This document shows positions 17,043 through 25,463 of a stretch of DNA of 38,698 nt, piece after piece. This stretch comes from Candidatus Pelagibacterales bacterium (GTDB lineage Bacteria; Pseudomonadota; Alphaproteobacteria; Pelagibacterales; Pelagibacteraceae), in the NCBI GenBank assembly GCA_004213215.1, contig SHAO01000003.1, positions 1-38,698 of the forward strand, given 5' to 3'. Each line of letters starts with the position of its first letter. The first letter of the stretch is position 1. The position numbers and the translations under genes were made by a program. The notes under the pieces are model-generated. The model made no database searches. It saw only the letters and a list, made by a program, of their open reading frames with translations, and was not told the DNA's origin.

Positions 17043-17432
17043 TTATTTTTTAATGGATTTAAGTACAGATAAAACTGCAGAAGCTGCTTCTTGACCTTTT
17101 TTTCTTCGTGACATAGCTTGTTTCAGATTTAAACAAGTAATAATTCCATTACCTATTGGTTTTTTACTTTCTATAGAAAGCTTCATAATTGCATCTATTG
17201 AAGCTTTTGAAATAAAGTCAAAATGAGGTGTTTGACCTTTTATTACACATCCAATTGCAATAAATCCATCATATTTTTTAATATTATTTGCTATAACTAC
17301 TGGTATTTCAAAAACTCCAGGAACTTGTATTAAACTTACTGGTTGTGATAACTTTTTTTTAGCACTATTAAGCAATCCTAAAGATATTTTGTCATAATAG
17401 TTAGCCATAACTATTAGTATTTTTTTTTTCAT
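17043..17432 (-). CDS. ribH: 6,7-dimethyl-8-ribityllumazine synthase
   Basis: RibH condenses the ribityl-uracil with dihydroxybutanone phosphate to form the lumazine precursor of riboflavin. The 129-residue protein has 'VPGVFEIPVV', the active-site 'CVIKGQTPHFDFI' with its catalytic histidine, and 'GNGIITCLNLKQAMSR' near the end. It is about 20 residues shorter than many homologues, mainly at the N-terminus. Its start overlaps the ribBA stop by 4 bases. Confidence 0.95.
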   Translation of the reverse strand: MKKKILIVMANYYDKISLGLLNSAKKKLSQPVSLIQVPGVFEIPVVIANNIKKYDGFIAIGCVIKGQTPHFDFISKASIDAIMKLSIESKKPIGNGIITCLNLKQAMSRRKKGQEAASAVLSVLKSIKK

Positions 17433-18523
17433 TTAATAATTTCCTGTTTAGTAATTTTAATACCGTAACCTTCTAAACCTATTACTTTTTTTTTGGATTT
17501 AGTTACTAATATCATTTTTTTAACATTTAAAGCTTTAATTATTTGTGCACCTATACCATAGTTTCTAATTAATTTATCTTGTCCTTTTTCATAAAATCTT
17601 TTACTTTTATAGCCTCTTAATGTTTCAGAAACTGATTTTAAATTAGTATCTCTTATAAAGATTAAAACACAGTCTTTATGATTTTTGAAGTGTTCAATTG
17701 TTTTATTAAATGAATTAGGCAATTTTTCACCCATTAAATAATTTTTCACAATATTTGATGATATAACTCTTACTCTTGGATTTTTATTTTTTTTAATATC
17801 ACCTTTTATTAAAGCAAAGTTTTCAGATCCATCTAATAAGTTTTCAAAAACTTTAATATTGTAATTTTGATTTTTAATTTTAATTGTAGATGATTTTTTA
17901 AGTTTAATTAATTTTTCACGATTTAAACGATAAGCAATTAAATCATCAATTTTAGCAATTTTTAATTTATGTTTTTTTGCAAAATTTAATAATTGCTTTC
18001 CCTTAGCCATAGTTCCATCGTTATTCATGATTTCACAAATTACAGCTGAGGCTCCGCACTTTGATAGTTTAGAAATATCAACAGATCCTTCAGTATGTCC
18101 AGCTCTTACTAAAACACCACCATTTTTTGAAATAAGTGGAAATACATGACCGGGAGACACTATATCTTTATGAGAGGAATTTTTTTTAATAGCAGTTTTA
18201 ATAGTACGAGCTCTATCATGAGCTGATATTCCTGTTGTAACACCTTTTTTTGCTTCTATCGAAACTGTAAAAGCTGTCTGGGTTCTTGAGTTATTGCTGG
18301 GTGACATTAAAGACAAATTTAATTTATTAACTTGATGTTGAGTTAAAGCCAAGCATATAAGTCCTCTGCCATATCTAGCCATAAAGTTTATTGATCTAGG
18401 AGATACTTTAGATGCAGGTATAACAAGATCACCTTCGTTTTCCCTGCTTTCATCATCAACCAAAACAAAAATCTTACCTTTTTTAGCATCTTTTAAAATC
18501 TCAGTAATTTTAGAAAATTTCAT
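17429..18523 (-). CDS. ribB: DHBP synthase with degenerate GTP-cyclohydrolase-II-like domain (RibBX type)
   Basis: Residues 1 to about 200 are 3,4-dihydroxy-2-butanone 4-phosphate synthase, with the acidic active-site loop DDESRENEGD and 'GVTTGISAHDRA.TI'. The C-terminal ~160 residues align with GTP cyclohydrolase II only loosely. Where the family has a zinc site built on a spaced trio of cysteines, this protein reads 'VRVISSNIVKNYLMG' with no cysteine. The second domain is therefore probably not a cyclohydrolase. Variants of this kind (RibBX) are described in Proteobacteria. It overlaps ribE and ribH by 4 bases each. A separate GTP cyclohydrolase should be encoded elsewhere. Confidence 0.92.
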   Translation of the reverse strand: MKFSKITEILKDAKKGKIFVLVDDESRENEGDLVIPASKVSPRSINFMARYGRGLICLALTQHQVNKLNLSLMSPSNNSRTQTAFTVSIEAKKGVTTGISAHDRARTIKTAIKKNSSHKDIVSPGHVFPLISKNGGVLVRAGHTEGSVDISKLSKCGASAVICEIMNNDGTMAKGKQLLNFAKKHKLKIAKIDDLIAYRLNREKLIKLKKSSTIKIKNQNYNIKVFENLLDGSENFALIKGDIKKNKNPRVRVISSNIVKNYLMGEKLPNSFNKTIEHFKNHKDCVLIFIRDTNLKSVSETLRGYKSKRFYEKGQDKLIRNYGIGAQIIKALNVKKMILVTKSKKKVIGLEGYGIKITKQEIIK

Positions 18524-19113
18524 TTTTTTTTATTTAAAATTTTTTTTATATATTTGCTTAAAATATCAAATTCAATATTTACTATGTCTTTATTTTTAAG
18601 ATAAATTAAATTAGTTAACTTAAGAGTATGTGGAATAACAGCTATTTGAAAACTATTTTTAAAAATTTTAGAAATTGTTAAGGACACTCCATTAACAGTA
18701 ATAGAACCCTTTTGAATTAAATATTTCATAAGAATTTTTGATATTTTAAAATTAATAACCCAAGATTTACCAACAATACTAATTTTATTTACAGTAGCTG
18801 TAGAATCAACATGCCCTTGCACAAAATGCCCAGACATACGTTCTCCAAATTTTAAAGATTTTTCTAAGTTAATTACATCACCTTTTTTTGAATATTTGAA
18901 TATTGTTTTACTTAATGTTTCTTTAGAAATAAAAAATTTACTCAAGTTTCTATTAAACTCTTCTAAAGTTAAACAGGCACCAGAACACGAAATTGATGAG
19001 CCTATTTCGCTCTTTTTAAATTTCATTTTAGATAAAATATACAAGGTGCAATTTTTATTTTTTTTATAAATCTTACTTATTTTACCAGTATTTTTAATTA
19101 TACCATTAAACAT
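18520..19113 (-). CDS. ribE: Riboflavin synthase, alpha subunit
   Basis: This enzyme dismutates two dimethyl-ribityllumazines into riboflavin and the ribityl-uracil. The 197-residue protein has two lumazine-binding barrels in tandem. The first starts [12 protein letters not shown] and contains 'SISCSGACLTL'; the second has 'SGHFVQGHVD' and 'GSITVNGVSLTI'. The signature MF.GII at the N-terminus is typical. The gene shares its start base with the ribD stop region and overlaps ribB by 4 bases. Confidence 0.95.
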   Translation of the reverse strand: MFNGIIKNTGKISKIYKKNKNCTLYILSKMKFKKSEIGSSISCSGACLTLEEFNRNLSKFFISKETLSKTIFKYSKKGDVINLEKSLKFGERMSGHFVQGHVDSTATVNKISIVGKSWVINFKISKILMKYLIQKGSITVNGVSLTISKIFKNSFQIAVIPHTLKLTNLIYLKNKDIVNIEFDILSKYIKKILNKKK

Positions 19114-20216
19114 TATTTAATTTTATATGTTATTAGCTTATCACCAAAAAGATTAACTTTATCAAATATAGTTTTTTTATTTTTTAAAAATTTATTTAAA
19201 CTTTTTTTAATATTATACATTCCATTTTTTCCTAAATTCTTATTTGATATAAAAAGTTTGAAATCATCAACAAGATTATTATATAAAAAATTAGTAGTTA
19301 ATTTTATTCCCGATTCAACAAAAACTCTCTGAAAACCTAATTTTCTTAATTTAGTAAGAATTTCTTTTAAATCTAGATTTTTATCAGAATCAAGAGACAC
19401 TTTATAGATTTTAACACCCAGATTTTTAAGACGTTTTATCTTTAGTTTGTTAAAATTATTATAAAAAATAATTGTACGATTTTTGTTTTTTTTATTTAAA
19501 ACATTAGCGTTTATTGGTATTTTTAAATTGTTATCTAATATAATTTTAACCGGACTTCTTTGTCTTAAACCATTTATTCGACAATTTAATTTAGAATTAT
19601 CTTTAATAATTGTTTGACTGCTAGTAATTATACAATCATGATAAGATCGCATTAGATGAACTCTAGATCGTGAATAACTATTTGTAATCCACTCTTTTTT
19701 TTTATTGACTGTAAAAAAATCATTTGAAACTGCAATTTTACATGTAACAAATGGAAAAGGTGTTGTTTTATATTTAATATAACTTCTATAAAAATATTTT
19801 AATTTATTTTCACTGTTACCTTTATTGACCAAAATTTTATTTTTTTTTAATAGATAAATACTTTTATTAAAAGATCTTTTATCGGGGTCGTTAACTGAGA
19901 AAAAAACTTTTTTAACACCCTTCTTTATGATCAATTTTGTACAAGGAGGTGTCTTTCCATAGTGAGAACAAGGTTCTAATGTTACATATAATTCTGAGCT
20001 TTTAAGCTTTGATTTAGATAAATTTAATGCTTTTTGTTCTGCATGAGGTCTGCCATTTATGCTTGTACAACCAATGCTTATTACAGAGTTATTTTTTGTT
20101 ACAACACAACCAACAGAAGGGTTTTCTCTTGTATTCCCTAAATTTTTTTTAGCTTGTCCTAAAGCAAGCTGCATAAAATAAGAATGTGGTTTTTTTTTAT
20201 TCTGATTTATAAACAT
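19113..20216 (-). CDS. ribD: Bifunctional riboflavin deaminase/reductase RibD
   Basis: RibD carries out the deamination and reduction steps after GTP ring opening. Residues up to about 150 are a cytidine-deaminase-like domain with the zinc motif HAEQKAL and [11 protein letters not shown]. Residues ~160-367 are the reductase, with '[15 protein letters not shown]' and '[13 protein letters not shown]'. The start at 20216 overlaps nrdR by 20 bases; I keep it because '[15 protein letters not shown]' aligns with the family N-terminus and needs the upstream residues. The C-terminal half is more divergent and lysine-rich. Confidence 0.93.
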   Translation of the reverse strand: MFINQNKKKPHSYFMQLALGQAKKNLGNTRENPSVGCVVTKNNSVISIGCTSINGRPHAEQKALNLSKSKLKSSELYVTLEPCSHYGKTPPCTKLIIKKGVKKVFFSVNDPDKRSFNKSIYLLKKNKILVNKGNSENKLKYFYRSYIKYKTTPFPFVTCKIAVSNDFFTVNKKKEWITNSYSRSRVHLMRSYHDCIITSSQTIIKDNSKLNCRINGLRQRSPVKIILDNNLKIPINANVLNKKNKNRTIIFYNNFNKLKIKRLKNLGVKIYKVSLDSDKNLDLKEILTKLRKLGFQRVFVESGIKLTTNFLYNNLVDDFKLFISNKNLGKNGMYNIKKSLNKFLKNKKTIFDKVNLFGDKLITYKIK

Positions 20217-20661
20217 TCAAGTTGCCAATGAATTGTTCAAAATCTTTTGCTTCTTTAAAATTTTTGTATACTGAAGCAAAACGAACATAGGCTACTTGAT
20301 CTAAACTAGCGAGACCATCCATTATAAACTTTCCTACTGTTGATGTTGGAATATCATTTTCGCCAAGGCCCTCAAGATTTCTTACAATTTTTGAAATAAA
20401 TTTTTCAATAGATTCGCTATCAATAGGTCTTTTTCTTAATGATATTGTAATTGATTTTGCTATTTTATCTCTATCAAAAGGCTCTTTATGTCCATTACTT
20501 TTAACCACAGTTAGCTCTCTAAACTGTACTCTTTCAAAAGTAGTAAAACGTTCTTTTCTTTCACATCCACAGACTCTCCTTCTTCGTATAGCTGTACCGT
20601 CTTCGGTGGGTCTTGAATCTACAACTGATGTATCTTTTTCTCTACAAAAAGGACAAAGCAT
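20197..20661 (-). CDS. nrdR: Transcriptional repressor NrdR
   Basis: NrdR represses ribonucleotide reductase genes when dATP is plentiful. The 154-residue protein has an N-terminal zinc ribbon and an ATP-cone ('[20 protein letters not shown]'). The first knuckle is normal, C3 and C6 in MLCPFC. The second is odd: [17 protein letters not shown] gives C31-x-C33 and five residues to the phenylalanine, whereas the family usually has C-x-x-C and three. Everything else is conserved. It sits between glyA and ribD, its common alphaproteobacterial position. Confidence 0.94.
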   Translation of the reverse strand: MLCPFCREKDTSVVDSRPTEDGTAIRRRRVCGCERKERFTTFERVQFRELTVVKSNGHKEPFDRDKIAKSITISLRKRPIDSESIEKFISKIVRNLEGLGENDIPTSTVGKFIMDGLASLDQVAYVRFASVYKNFKEAKDFEQFIGNLNVYKSE

Positions 20662-20663
20662 AT

Positions 20664-21980
20664 TTATTTTTTTATCAAATGATTATAAATAGGAAATTTT
20701 GCGCATAGTAAAATTACTTCCTGCTTAACTTTGTTTTCAATTTTACTATTATCTTCAGGATTTTTTGATAAACCTTCAACAACTTCAGTGATTAGTTCTC
20801 CAACTTTTTTAAACTCATTCAAACCAAAGCCTCTAGTAGTAGCAGCTTGCGTTCCAAGTCTAATACCAGATGTAATTGTCATTTTTTGTGTATCAAAAGG
20901 AATACCATTTTTATTACAAGTAATGTTTGCTTTTCCTAAACTAGTTTCTGCCGCTTTTCCAGTAGTATTAAAAGGTCTTAGGTCAACTAACATTAAATGA
21001 GTGTCAGTACCCCCAGAAAATATTTTAAAACCATTATTCTTTAAAGTTTCAGATAAAATTTTCGCATTAGCAAGAACAGATTTAATGTAGTTTTTAAAAC
21101 TTGGTTTTAAAGCCTCTTGAAAAGCTACAGCTTTAGCAGCAATTACATGCATTAATGGACCACCTTGATAACCAGGAAAAACTGCAGAATTTACTTTTTT
21201 TATTATGTCTTCTCTATTTGTTAAAATAATCCCTCCTCTTCCACCTCTTAAAACTTTGTGTGTTGTTGACGTTACAACGTCCGCATGTTCAATTGGGTTT
21301 GGATGCCCTTTTCCAGCAACCAATCCTGAAAGATGAGCCATATCTACCATAAGATATGCATTTACTTTATCAGCAATTTCTCTAAATTTTTTAAAATCAA
21401 TAATTCTTGAATAGGCACTTCCACCAGCTATTAATAGTTTAGGCTTATGCTCTTTAGCTAAAGATTCAATTTGGTTATAATCAAGCAATCCAGTTTCTTT
21501 ATCTACATCGTAGTGAAATGATTTCAGCCATTTTCCAGAAATTGAAACTTTGGCTCCATGTGTTAAATGTCCGCCAGAATTCAAACTCATACCAAGTATA
21601 GGGTCTCCAGGATTTAAAAGCGCAAGATATACAGCACCATTTGCTTGCGCTCCAGAATGAGGTTGGACATTTGCATATTTGCAATCAAATAATTTTTTTA
21701 CTCTTTCTATTGCTAAATTTTCAGCTTTATCAACAAATTCACAACCACCATAATATCTTTTTGAAGAATAACCTTCTGCGTATTTATTTGTCATAATTGA
21801 TCCTTGAGCATCTAAAACAGCTTTGGATACAATATTTTCAGAAGCAATTAATTCGATATGCTGTTGCTGTCTTTCTAACTCTAATTTAATAGAGTCATAT
21901 AAGTCAGGATCGGTTATTGATAGATCATTATCAAAAAAACTTTTAAAATCATTAGAGGTATAATTTTTTAATTCAGACAT
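20664..21980 (-). CDS. glyA: Serine hydroxymethyltransferase
   Basis: GlyA interconverts serine and glycine with tetrahydrofolate/methylene-THF. The 438-residue PLP enzyme shows the N-terminal '[20 protein letters not shown]', '[15 protein letters not shown]', the PLP-lysine motif [14 protein letters not shown], and a complete C-terminal domain. It starts 3 bases after rpiB ends and is followed by nrdR after 2 bases. With sarcosine oxidase at the right end it defines glycine and one-carbon supply. No glycine riboswitch is visible in the tiny upstream gap. Confidence 0.97.
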   Translation of the reverse strand: MSELKNYTSNDFKSFFDNDLSITDPDLYDSIKLELERQQQHIELIASENIVSKAVLDAQGSIMTNKYAEGYSSKRYYGGCEFVDKAENLAIERVKKLFDCKYANVQPHSGAQANGAVYLALLNPGDPILGMSLNSGGHLTHGAKVSISGKWLKSFHYDVDKETGLLDYNQIESLAKEHKPKLLIAGGSAYSRIIDFKKFREIADKVNAYLMVDMAHLSGLVAGKGHPNPIEHADVVTSTTHKVLRGGRGGIILTNREDIIKKVNSAVFPGYQGGPLMHVIAAKAVAFQEALKPSFKNYIKSVLANAKILSETLKNNGFKIFSGGTDTHLMLVDLRPFNTTGKAAETSLGKANITCNKNGIPFDTQKMTITSGIRLGTQAATTRGFGLNEFKKVGELITEVVEGLSKNPEDNSKIENKVKQEVILLCAKFPIYNHLIKK

Positions 21981-21983
21981 ATA

Positions 21984-22403
21984 CTATATTTTTTTAATTC
22001 TCTTTAAGTGTCTCCCAAAATCAAAATCAGTATTTAAAAATGTGTTTACACATTTTAATGCAATATTTTTATTTATTAATCTTGCTCCTAAAGTCATTAC
22101 ATTTGCATTATTATGCTTTCTGCTTAATTTTGTTGTTCTAATATTATAGCATAATGCAGCTCTAATATTTCTGTGTTTATTAGCAGTCATAGCCATCCCT
22201 GTTCCAGATCCACATATTAAAATCCCCAATTTATTAGTAGACTTTTTCATTTTTTTTGAAAGCAAATGAGCGTAATCAGGATAATCAACAGATTTAGTAT
22301 TTTTTGTTCCAAGATCTAACACTTTATTTCTCTTTTTTATTAAAAATTTCTTAATTATTTCTTTTAATTTAAAACCCGCATGGTCAGATGCTAAAATTAC
22401 CAT
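21984..22403 (-). CDS. rpiB: Ribose-5-phosphate isomerase B
   Basis: RpiB interconverts ribose 5-phosphate and ribulose 5-phosphate. I use ATG 22403, giving MVILASDHAGFKLKE, because the family starts right at this strand; the longer frame begins with GTG at 22433 and adds only ten lysine-rich residues. The motifs SDHAGF, 'VDYPDYAHLL' and the active-site 'GILICGSGTGMAMTANK' are intact, and 'HNNANVMTLGARL' follows. The length is about 139 residues. rpiB upstream of glyA is common in Alphaproteobacteria. Confidence 0.93.
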   Translation of the reverse strand: MVILASDHAGFKLKEIIKKFLIKKRNKVLDLGTKNTKSVDYPDYAHLLSKKMKKSTNKLGILICGSGTGMAMTANKHRNIRAALCYNIRTTKLSRKHNNANVMTLGARLINKNIALKCVNTFLNTDFDFGRHLKRIKKI

Positions 22404-22446
22404 TTTTATTTTTACTTTTTTATTTAATTCCACAAAATATGTTTAA

Positions 22447-22472
22447 TTTATACTACATGTATATAGTATAAA
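22447..22472. repeat. 9-bp inverted repeat upstream of rpiB
   Basis: TTTATACTA (22447-22455) and TAGTATAAA (22464-22472) are exact reverse complements around an 8-base centre, CATGTATA. The site lies between the end of the dioxygenase gene and the rpiB start, both read leftward. No U-run follows on the minus strand, so it is a poor terminator. It could be an operator or a chance palindrome in A+T-rich DNA. The minus strand also offers TATACT-like -10 sequences here. Confidence 0.4.
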
Positions 22473-22510
22473 AAAATATACCACAATATTTTGATTTAGA
22501 TTTATATTAC

Positions 22511-23101
22511 TTATTGAAACTTATAATCGGTTAAACAAGCCACTAAATGGACTCTATTTTCTTCTCCACCATTAAACGCGTTATGGTATTTGATATTATT
22601 AGTAATATAAACAGAGCCATCGGCTGGCAAATGTTTAGCAAAGTTTTCTATAACCATTATACACCCAGGATTAGTAATGATAGGAATATGTAATCTTGGT
22701 TCAGGATCTCTATGCCAACTTAATGTAGAACGAGGTTCTTTTAATAAAATTCTAATTCTACCAAGTTTAAATTTTTTTTTTAAAGATTCATACACTTCTT
22801 TAAAATAGGTATTTTCAAAATCTTTAACAAATTCTGTATATGAAGATTCGTCTATTTTTTTATCTCTTGAAGATTCTTTTCCAGTATGATCAGGTTTTGT
22901 CCAATAAACACCTCTAGCATTATTACCTTTAATAGAATTTGGATCTCCAGGGATTTGATTTAGACATATGGCACCAAAATTACTAATGCCACCTGCATTA
23001 TCATATTTTTTAATTTTAAGAACTTGTTTTAAAGCTCCTCTAAGCTTCGTTAGATCAAATTTAAGATCTGGAACCGTATAAAAATCACTATGGTTATTCA
23101 T
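22511..23101 (-). CDS. Asp/Asn beta-hydroxylase-like Fe(II)/2-oxoglutarate oxygenase
   Basis: I start this at ATG 23101 (196 residues) because the longer frame needs a TTG at 23170 and adds an unlikely N-terminus. The core fits the aspartyl/asparaginyl beta-hydroxylase cupin family: SWHRDPEPRLHIPI with H130-x-D132 as two iron ligands, then YHNAFNGGEENRVHLV with H173 as the third ligand and R183 as the expected 2-oxoglutarate partner. The protein is soluble, without a signal peptide. The substrate is unknown; the family hydroxylates proteins, amino acids or lipids. It is divergent from hemB and upstream of rpiB. Confidence 0.75.
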   Translation of the reverse strand: MNNHSDFYTVPDLKFDLTKLRGALKQVLKIKKYDNAGGISNFGAICLNQIPGDPNSIKGNNARGVYWTKPDHTGKESSRDKKIDESSYTEFVKDFENTYFKEVYESLKKKFKLGRIRILLKEPRSTLSWHRDPEPRLHIPIITNPGCIMVIENFAKHLPADGSVYITNNIKYHNAFNGGEENRVHLVACLTDYKFQ

Positions 23102-23161
23102 TATGTTAAATAAATATAATACATTATTTATATCATTAAGTGTATATTTGATATGCTGGAT

Positions 23162-23189
23162 TTGTCGCAATAGAAATGAAATTTATAAT
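23162..23189 (+). promoter_or_regulatory. Putative hemB promoter
   Basis: TTGTCG (23162-23167) and TATAAT (23184-23189) are 16 bases apart, which fits sigma70 spacing. A start site near 23196 would leave about 30 bases of leader before the hemB ATG. This is a pattern match only, in the 125-base region shared with the divergent dioxygenase gene. Confidence 0.4.
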
Positions 23190-23226
23190 AATATAAACTT
23201 TAAAGTGAATTGAGAATGATTATCAG

Positions 23227-24213
23227 ATGAAAAATATAGGTTCTTATCCAAAAGTGAGATTAAGAAGAAATAGAAAAGCTGAATGGTCTAGAAGACTTGT
23301 TAGTGAAAACAGCTTATCTACAAATGATCTTATTTGGCCAATTTTTATTAAAGAAGGAAAAAATATAAAAGAACCAATTAAGTTAATGCCGGGAGTTTAT
23401 AGGTACTCTTTAGACAAAATTGAAAGTCTAGTTGAAAAAGCAATAAGTAAAAAAATTCCTATGTTAGCGTTATTTCCTCAAACACCTAATTTTAAAAAAA
23501 ATGCAAGAGGCACCGAAGCTTTAAATAAAAATAATCTTGTTTGTAAGGCTCTAAAACTGATAAAAAAAAATTATAAAGATATTGGAATCATGTGTGATGT
23601 AGCTTTAGATCCATATACGGATCATGGTCATGACGGCATATTAAAGAAAAATTATGTAGATAATGACGAAACTGTTAAAATGCTAGTTAGACAATCTTTA
23701 CTACAAGCTGAGATGGGCTGTGATGTAATTGCTCCCTCAGATATGATGGATGGTAGAATTGGAGAAATAAGAAAAAGTTTAGATAAAAATGGATATAAAT
23801 TAGTTCAAATTTTATCTTACGCTGTTAAATATGCCTCAAATTTTTATGGACCATTTAGAGATGCTGTAGGTTCAAAAAATTCCTTAAAAGGAGATAAAAA
23901 AAACTATCAAATGGATTTTAGAAATTCTAAAGAGTCATTAAGAGAGGTTGCTCTTGACATAAGTGAAGGAGCTGATTTTGTTATGATTAAACCAGGTCTT
24001 CCCTATCTAGATATTATTAAACTAATTAAAGATAATTTTAAAATACCAGTTTTTGCTTATCAAGTATCTGGTGAATATAGCTTAATAATGAATGGAATAA
24101 ATAAAAAGATATTAAATGATGATGCTATATATGAAAGTCTCATATCATTAAAGAGAGCTGGAGCTAGTGCAATTGTAACCTATTTTGCTGATAGAATTGC
24201 TCATAAATTATAA
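23227..24213 (+). CDS. hemB: Porphobilinogen synthase (delta-aminolevulinate dehydratase)
   Basis: HemB condenses two 5-aminolevulinates to porphobilinogen for haem. In the 328-residue protein the two active-site lysines are K201 (SYAVKYAS) and K255 (MIKPGLPYLD). At the metal-site region the sequence is CDVALDPYTDHGHDG (123-137), with aspartates where zinc enzymes have cysteines, so this is the magnesium-type enzyme usual in Alphaproteobacteria. 'QVSGEYSLI' completes the signature. It ends 3 bases from the convergent recO stop. Confidence 0.96.
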   Translation: MKNIGSYPKVRLRRNRKAEWSRRLVSENSLSTNDLIWPIFIKEGKNIKEPIKLMPGVYRYSLDKIESLVEKAISKKIPMLALFPQTPNFKKNARGTEALNKNNLVCKALKLIKKNYKDIGIMCDVALDPYTDHGHDGILKKNYVDNDETVKMLVRQSLLQAEMGCDVIAPSDMMDGRIGEIRKSLDKNGYKLVQILSYAVKYASNFYGPFRDAVGSKNSLKGDKKNYQMDFRNSKESLREVALDISEGADFVMIKPGLPYLDIIKLIKDNFKIPVFAYQVSGEYSLIMNGINKKILNDDAIYESLISLKRAGASAIVTYFADRIAHKL

Positions 24214-24216
24214 ATT

Positions 24217-24792
24217 TTAACTAAAAAAATTTTCTAAGATATTTCTAAATAAAGGAAATTTAAGACGATTAGGTATTATAAAATTTTCCATTAAAAGGTT
24301 TCTATTAAATGATAAAGATTTTTTAATATCATTATTAAAATTTTGTTTTACCTCATCTTCAAAACCTAGTTCCTTAATTAAAGATAATTCCCAATCTATG
24401 TATGAATCTATCCAATCATCAAATGATAAACTATTTAGCATTTTTTCAAATGAGCTATAAATTTTTTTATTTGTTTCTCTTTCAGGTAATAAAATTCTTA
24501 AAATAGATGTAGCAGACAGAATACAAACTGACTTTTTTTTATCATCAAAAAAAAAAGGAGCAATAGGTTTTAATAACTCTACATTAAAATATCCAGTTCT
24601 ATTTTCATTTTTTGATTTCCAATTTAATAAAATTTTATTTCCGGTGATAAAGTTTCTTTTTTGTTTTCTGGATGACCCACCATAAACTAGACCCGTGTAC
24701 TTTCCATGCTCGAAAGTAAAAGCTTCAATTATTATAGAATTTTCATCAAAATTACTCTTTGACAATAAATATCCTTCATCTTTCCAGTACAT
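24217..24792 (-). CDS. recO: DNA repair protein RecO, shortened
   Basis: RecO loads RecA onto SSB-coated DNA together with RecR. The N-terminal OB-fold is recognisable: MYWKDEGYLLSKSNFDENS, then 'TFEHGKYTGLVYGGSSRK' and 'FNVELLKPIAPFF'. The helical part reaches 'DWELSLIKELGFEDE', where homologues usually continue with a cysteine-containing zinc-like segment. Here about 50 residues of that segment are missing and the protein goes straight to a C-terminal helix, for 191 residues against the usual 230-250. The frame is otherwise clean, so this looks like an evolved deletion. It lies 2 bases after rnc. Confidence 0.88.
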   Translation of the reverse strand: MYWKDEGYLLSKSNFDENSIIIEAFTFEHGKYTGLVYGGSSRKQKRNFITGNKILLNWKSKNENRTGYFNVELLKPIAPFFFDDKKKSVCILSATSILRILLPERETNKKIYSSFEKMLNSLSFDDWIDSYIDWELSLIKELGFEDEVKQNFNNDIKKSLSFNRNLLMENFIIPNRLKFPLFRNILENFFS

Positions 24793-24794
24793 AA

Positions 24795-25463
24795 TTAATT
24801 AATATTTTTATACTTTAAAAGTTTATATGCTGCATCTTGCTCGGCTTGCTGTTTTGAATTTCCTATACCAATAAAACGTTTACTATTTTTTATAGAAACA
24901 GAAATTTTATAAGTTGGATTATGCTTTGGTCCATCAGAAAAAACTAAACGATACGAGGGAAGTTTTTTATAATTTTTAAGTGAATGTTCTTGTAATTTGG
25001 TTTTCGAATCTAAAATTGTAATAGTGGATTTGTCAATATTTTTTTTCCAAATCTTGAGGATAAAATCTTTAACATAATTAAATCCTTGATCAATATATAA
25101 AGCTCCAATAAGTGCTTCACAACAATCACTAATAATCTTTTCATCTTTTTTATTAATTCTCCTTTTTTTATCTCCAACTAAAATATATTTATGTAAACCA
25201 ATAGACCAACCTACCTCACAGCAAATCTTTCTATTAACAAGACTAGCAAACCTTTTGTCCAAAACTCCTTCACTTTCATCTGGATAAAGATCAAAAAGCT
25301 TTTTTGACAAAACTAAACCAATAACTCTATCACCAAGAAACTCAAGTTTTTCATTATTATTTTTTTGATTGGCACTTTTATGTGTTAAAGATAATTTTAA
25401 TAAAGATTCTTTTTTAAATTTAATTTTTAAATCTTTTTGAAATTTATTAATATTTGTGATCAT
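24795..25463 (-). CDS. rnc: Ribonuclease III
   Basis: RNase III cuts double-stranded RNA in rRNA maturation and mRNA control. The 222-residue protein has the signature EKLEFLGDRVIGL (38-50), including catalytic E41 and D45, and the second acidic cluster 'ISDCCEALIGALYIDQG' with E116. A double-stranded-RNA-binding domain follows (about 150-222, 'KLQEHSLKNYKKLPSYRLV' to 'SKQQAEQDAAYKLL'). It overlaps lepB by 4 bases. In most relatives era follows rnc; here recO does. Confidence 0.96.
   Translation of the reverse strand: MITNINKFQKDLKIKFKKESLLKLSLTHKSANQKNNNEKLEFLGDRVIGLVLSKKLFDLYPDESEGVLDKRFASLVNRKICCEVGWSIGLHKYILVGDKKRRINKKDEKIISDCCEALIGALYIDQGFNYVKDFILKIWKKNIDKSTITILDSKTKLQEHSLKNYKKLPSYRLVFSDGPKHNPTYKISVSIKNSKRFIGIGNSKQQAEQDAAYKLLKYKNIN

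Noticed and set aside
22404-22433. Longer rpiB starting at GTG 22433
   Set aside because: It adds ten lysine-rich residues absent from the family and needs a GTG, while ATG 22403 fits the family start exactly.
24217-24792. recO as a frameshifted pseudogene
   Set aside because: No second frame carries the missing segment, and the C-terminal helix is in frame, so a smooth internal deletion is a better explanation than a frameshift.
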